Source of the DNA: Deltaproteobacteria bacterium
GTDB taxonomy: Bacteria; Desulfobacterota; Desulfobacteria; Desulfobacterales; JAFDDL01
Direction of reading: 5' to 3'
Assembly: GCA_019310865.1 (NCBI GenBank)
Contig: JAFDDL010000280.1
Coordinates: forward strand, 1 to 7,620
Length of the DNA stretch: 7,620 nt
Shown here: positions 4,669 to 7,620 of the stretch, in pieces
How the letters are laid out: the number at the start of each line of letters is the position of its first letter
Numbering within the stretch: the first letter of the stretch is position 1
Program-made: the position numbers and the translations under genes
The notes under the pieces: generated by a model
The model's database searches: none
Seen by the model: the letters and a program-made list of their open reading frames with translations, nothing else
Told to the model about the DNA's origin: nothing

Positions 4669-4690
4669 TACCTAATACGGTAGCTATAAA
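4662..4690 (+). promoter_or_regulatory. Sigma70 promoter of the sigma54-activator gene
   Basis: TTGACA at 4662-4667, a 17-bp spacer, TATAAA at 4685-4690, an almost perfect consensus promoter. The transcription start would be near 4697, leaving a long leader of about 260 nt before ATG 4960. About 177 nt of that is the inserted inverted-repeat element. Confidence 0.8.
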
Positions 4691-4736
4691 TAAAGCAGAA
4701 AGACATTAATCCGGCAAAGCCGGGGTAGAAGTGATG

Positions 4737-4753
4737 AGTGCTCAGCACTTTTT
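4737..4753 (+). terminator. Small attenuator-like hairpin with T run in the activator leader
   Basis: AGTGC-TCA-GCACT (4737-4749) is a 5-bp stem directly followed by TTTT (five T in all, 4749-4753). It lies about 40 nt after the predicted transcription start. The stem is short for an efficient terminator, but the position would allow premature termination or a small leader RNA of about 57 nt. Confidence 0.35.
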
Positions 4754-4771
4754 CGTTATCAGTCAACCGTA

Positions 4772-4945
4772 GGATCGGGAACTTAATAACTTGAACGATG
4801 GTCGTGTTTAGGCCCGTCTTCTGCGTTGCGTTAAAGCCCACATACGTAAAGTATGCGACCTTTAACGCGCCTTGAATACGAACATAGGAAAGCGAAGACT
4901 CCGAATCCTTCGCAATCTTCGTCCAATTTATTAAGTTCACGATCC
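4772..4945. mobile_element. 174-bp MITE-like terminal-inverted-repeat element
   Basis: The ends are 26-bp inverted repeats matching at 23 positions (4772-4797 and 4920-4945, both reading GGATCG-x-GAACTTAATAA inward). The middle folds into a second hairpin: GCGTTAAAG (4828-4836) pairs with CTTTAACGC (4860-4868) around CATAC-GTAAA-GTATG (4841-4855). CCGTAGG occurs as a direct repeat at both boundaries (4767-4773 and 4944-4950), partly overlapping the arm tips, like a target-site duplication of 3 to 7 bp. It encodes no protein. It looks like a non-autonomous miniature element or a large dispersed fold-back repeat. It sits in the leader of the sigma54-activator gene, ending 14 bp before the ATG. 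Confidence 0.65.
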
Positions 4946-4948
4946 GTA

Positions 4949-4955
4949 GGGGAGG
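4949..4955 (+). promoter_or_regulatory. Shine-Dalgarno of the sigma54-activator gene at the element edge
   Basis: GGGGAGG ends 4 nt before ATG 4960. It begins three bases after the last base of the inverted-repeat element, so the insertion kept the ribosome binding site but may tie its accessibility to the fold-back structure. Confidence 0.65.
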
Positions 4956-4959
4956 CCGT

Positions 4960-7620
4960 ATGCCAAACGAAACAACACGCAAGAATGAACCGGGACCACG
5001 CATGATAGCCCTTGCGTCTTTGTTCGAAGGTTTTTTTTGCGTGGACTGGATTATGGAAATCACCCGGATGAAAGTGTCAGAAATTCTGGCTTTCATCGAG
5101 GCGGGTGTGGAAAAGGGCCAACTAACCAAGATAGCGCCCGGCCGGTTTCGATTTAAAGACCAACAAGAACGGATCCGGTTGCAGGAAACGCTGGAGCCGG
5201 ATGAGAAAAAACGATCCATTCAAGCCATCGTTCATACACTTCTAAAAGAACCCATGGAGGAGGATGACACCATAAAGCTTGTGGCAAACCACCTGCTCAA
5301 CACGAAAAATGATGTTCAAGGATGCCGTTGGCTGAACAAAGCCGCCTTATTGTATTACGAAATGTACTGGTTTAAAAAGGCGAAACAATGCGCCCGAAAA
5401 GTACTCGAAGACCTTGCGGGCAGCAAATCGGCAGAAGCCGACGAACTCTTTGAAGCCGCAGCGCTTGGATATTCACATATTGCCATCCCCGACACGGCGG
5501 AGATCGAACCGGTTTTTGAGGCCCTGCAGGCGGCACTGAAGAGAGCCCGGAAACGAGACCACCAGCCCCGGATCGGGCTTCTGGAAATGCACCTGGGTAA
5601 AATGGATTATTTTCTTGGCAATATGAACAGCGCCTTCCGTCATCTCGACAGGGGGTGGTCCATCATAAAGGAATCAAATGAACCCCGGTTGAGACGCACC
5701 GCTACCAGTTACAGCACATTGTTGTTATACGGCCAGGGACGATATACGGATGTCATTGCCAATTACGAAGAATTTGCACCGGAAGTGGCAAGTCATCCGG
5801 AAAGCAGAGTGGACGCGCTGGCTGCAATTTATACCGGCTGTGCGTATGGATTCACCGGGAATGTGACCCAGGGGATGGGCCTGCTCGATGCGCTGTCAAC
5901 CCACTACTCGGATAAAGGAGATCATTTTATTGAAAGCGTCCTGTCTTTTGGCTTTGGCATCACCCTGCTTGAATTAAACCGGGCCGCTGAGGCGCTGGCA
6001 TATTTTAAAAACTCACAGAAAACAGCTGCCAGAGCACAGAGTGATATTTATCAGGGCTTTTGCCATCAATATTTGGCGGAATGTTACCACAGACGAAACG
6101 ATACCGATAAATGTATTGACCAAATAAAGCAATGCCTTGAATCGAGTCAAAACATGAAAATGCTTCCCCATCATTTTTTCAACCTGGTTGAACTATGTTG
6201 GAAAATCGATCAAGCATCCCTGCTGGATGGGGCGGATCTATCCATTGATAAAATGATTCACAGTGCCCTCCGGGGCAACTATGTCTATGCAAAAGGCCTG
6301 GCGTACAGATGCCAGGGGCTTCTCCACAAGCAGGCGGGAGAGCCAGGCAAAAAGGTCATCCAGGCGTTCTCATTATCCGCCAAGTGGTTGGCGGCATCGG
6401 GCCATCAACCCCAGCTGGCCAAAACATACATGGAACTCGCCGGCGAATACCTGTTTGTCGGTGATAAAAATAAGGCTCGAAAAAGTTTCGAAAAAGTGGC
6501 TTCGATCCTTGATATCTACGGTGACCACCTGGTGCCCCGGAAGCTGATGTCCTTGCGCAAAGACCATCATGATGACAAAGGCCTTCTGGAAAAAATAATG
6601 GCCCTCGGCCAGGATCTGGTGACCATAAGAGACAACCGGGAATTGACCGGACACATACTCTCTGCGGCGAATCAAATCACCGGTGCGGAGCGTGGGGCGA
6701 TATTCGTGTTGGACCGGGCGACTTCTGCGCCAATACCGGCTCTTCGAGCCGCGCAAAACCTGACGGAAATCGATGTCGAAGCCCCCGTTTTTGGGGCCTC
6801 CATGAAAATGATTCTGGAAACATTCTCAACACAGGAAGGTCGAATTTTGACGCGCGTTATGAAGAAAGGCCCACGTGCTCAAAAGGATGGTACGGTTCGC
6901 GACTGCATCTGTGTTCCCATGAAAATTAGAGACAACGTTGTGGGTGTGTTATACCATGATAACCGATTCTTCAGGAGCACGTTCAAACAATCGGATCTTA
7001 AAATCCTCTCTTATTTTGCCGCCCAGGCTGCCATCGCCATGGAAAATGCCGAGGCTTATGAGCTGCTGCAACAGGAAAATCGATATTATGAACAGCAGCA
7101 GCTTGAAAATTTTCAGTTCGAGGAAATTGTCGGCGAAAGTCCGGCCATCCAAAACGTATTTGAAAAGGTACTTCAGGTGGCTGACACGGATTCCAATGTG
7201 CTGATCCTGGGTGAAACAGGGGTGGGCAAAGAGTTGGTTGCCAGGGCCATCTACCAGCACAGCAGTCGCAAGGACCGGCCTTATATTCGCGTTAACTGCA
7301 GCGCCTTTCCCGAGTCGCTGATTGCCGGTGAACTGTTTGGCCATGAAAAGGGAGCGTTTACCGGGGCCAATGAAAGACGAATCGGGCGATTCGAGCTGGC
7401 GGACAAGGGGATCCTTTTTCTCGACGAGATCGGGGATATATCACCGAATGTCCAGGTGCGTTTGCTACGGGTGATACAAACCAAGGAATTTGAACGCCTG
7501 GGCGGCGGCAAACCGATCCAATCCGATTTTCGCCTCATTGCGGCCCCCAATCGGAATCTGTACGACGACGTCCAGCCAAACCGGTTTCCGGAGGATCTAT
7601 ATTATAGACTGCATGTTTTT
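4960..7620 (+). CDS. TPR-GAF-sigma54-dependent transcriptional activator, 3' end outside window
   Basis: An 887-codon frame stays open from ATG 4960 to the window edge. Residues ~14-70 look like a small winged-helix segment. About 100-540 is a long run of helical, TPR-like repeats, a protein-interaction scaffold. About 548-705 is a GAF sensor domain, from [20 protein letters not shown] to [16 protein letters not shown] short Gln/Glu-rich coiled linker leads to the sigma54 AAA+ domain from about 722 ([10 protein letters not shown]). That domain has Walker A GETGVGKE (751-758), the sigma54-contacting GAFTGA loop (798-803), Walker [10 protein letters not shown] (818-826) and FPEDLYYRL (876-884). 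It should hydrolyse ATP to open sigma54 promoters. A C-terminal DNA-binding helix-turn-helix would lie beyond the window. No receiver or kinase domain is present. Expression is from the consensus sigma70 promoter at 4662. The ligand and target genes are unknown. Confidence 0.9.
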   Translation, partial: MPNETTRKNEPGPRMIALASLFEGFFCVDWIMEITRMKVSEILAFIEAGVEKGQLTKIAPGRFRFKDQQERIRLQETLEPDEKKRSIQAIVHTLLKEPMEEDDTIKLVANHLLNTKNDVQGCRWLNKAALLYYEMYWFKKAKQCARKVLEDLAGSKSAEADELFEAAALGYSHIAIPDTAEIEPVFEALQAALKRARKRDHQPRIGLLEMHLGKMDYFLGNMNSAFRHLDRGWSIIKESNEPRLRRTATSYSTLLLYGQGRYTDVIANYEEFAPEVASHPESRVDALAAIYTGCAYGFTGNVTQGMGLLDALSTHYSDKGDHFIESVLSFGFGITLLELNRAAEALAYFKNSQKTAARAQSDIYQGFCHQYLAECYHRRNDTDKCIDQIKQCLESSQNMKMLPHHFFNLVELCWKIDQASLLDGADLSIDKMIHSALRGNYVYAKGLAYRCQGLLHKQAGEPGKKVIQAFSLSAKWLAASGHQPQLAKTYMELAGEYLFVGDKNKARKSFEKVASILDIYGDHLVPRKLMSLRKDHHDDKGLLEKIMALGQDLVTIRDNRELTGHILSAANQITGAERGAIFVLDRATSAPIPALRAAQNLTEIDVEAPVFGASMKMILETFSTQEGRILTRVMKKGPRAQKDGTVRDCICVPMKIRDNVVGVLYHDNRFFRSTFKQSDLKILSYFAAQAAIAMENAEAYELLQQENRYYEQQQLENFQFEEIVGESPAIQNVFEKVLQVADTDSNVLILGETGVGKELVARAIYQHSSRKDRPYIRVNCSAFPESLIAGELFGHEKGAFTGANERRIGRFELADKGILFLDEIGDISPNVQVRLLRVIQTKEFERLGGGKPIQSDFRLIAAPNRNLYDDVQPNRFPEDLYYRLHVF

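Larger units (their letters stand above)
4286..4959. other. 674-bp region with no intact gene
   Basis: This stretch collects decayed and inserted sequence between the toxin and the sigma54 activator. It holds a C10 run (4313-4322), a palindrome TCGGAT-ATAA-ATCCGA (4347-4362), an ATPase gene fragment (4357-4474), about 185 bp with nothing recognisable (4478-4661), a strong sigma70 promoter (4662-4690), a leader with small hairpins (including CCGGC-AAA-GCCGG, 4711-4723) and a 174-bp inverted-repeat element (4772-4945). No tRNA, CRISPR or known riboswitch was recognised. Confidence 0.6.

Noticed and set aside
4668..5219. 183-codon minus-strand frame
   Set aside because: It reads through the inverted-repeat element and antisense to the start of the sigma54 activator; no family motif seen.

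Overview
The window reads as a piece of a chromosome from a Gram-negative, moderate-GC bacterium. Its gene mix (a PhaR-type PHA regulator with phasins, a very long TPR-GAF-sigma54 activator, a DUF2284 cysteine-rich protein, a type II toxin-antitoxin pair and degraded gene remnants) fits a sulfate-reducing deltaproteobacterium (Desulfobacterota, Desulfobacteraceae/Desulfosarcinaceae-like). That placement is inference; there is no rRNA or other marker gene here.

Layout: 1-491 is the 3' part of a DUF2284 gene entering from the left. 492-829 is an AT-rich control region with a near-consensus sigma70 promoter and several TGC/GCA palindromes. 830-1507 encodes a phasin with a 119-residue lysine-rich N-terminal extension and a strong second ribosome binding site inside the gene. 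A UUCG-capped hairpin follows, then a broken HSL-family esterase gene (1601-2346). On the minus strand, 2484-2804 is a second phasin, 106 aa, with a good intrinsic terminator. A divergent control region (about 2805-3103) separates it from phaR (3104-3547). Next comes an antitoxin/PIN-toxin operon (3630-4285) with its own inverted-repeat operator. 4286-4959 holds no intact gene: it has a C10 tract, a fragment of an AAA_14/DUF4143-type ATPase gene, a textbook sigma70 promoter, an attenuator-like hairpin and a 174-bp terminal-inverted-repeat element inserted just upstream of the next ribosome binding site. From 4960 to the window end runs an 887-codon open frame for a sigma54-dependent activator, cut off within its AAA+ domain.

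How the parts work together: the two phasins and PhaR form a granule-coat module for polyhydroxyalkanoate (PHA). PhaR is normally a repressor of phasin genes and of itself that is titrated by PHA granules. Related 17-bp palindromes (consensus about ATAAYGCA-N-TGCRTTAT) lie in the -35/-10 spacer of both phasin promoters, and a larger inverted repeat brackets the -35 of phaR. This suggests one local regulon. No PHA synthase, thiolase or reductase is in the window.

The most interesting observations are: (1) one gene apparently built to make two products, a basic, possibly DNA-binding phasin and a plain 106-aa phasin from an internal start that matches the separate phasin gene in both length and sequence; (2) the shared palindrome set in the phasin promoters; (3) the small mobile-element-like insertion in the leader of the sigma54 activator; (4) that activator's own architecture.
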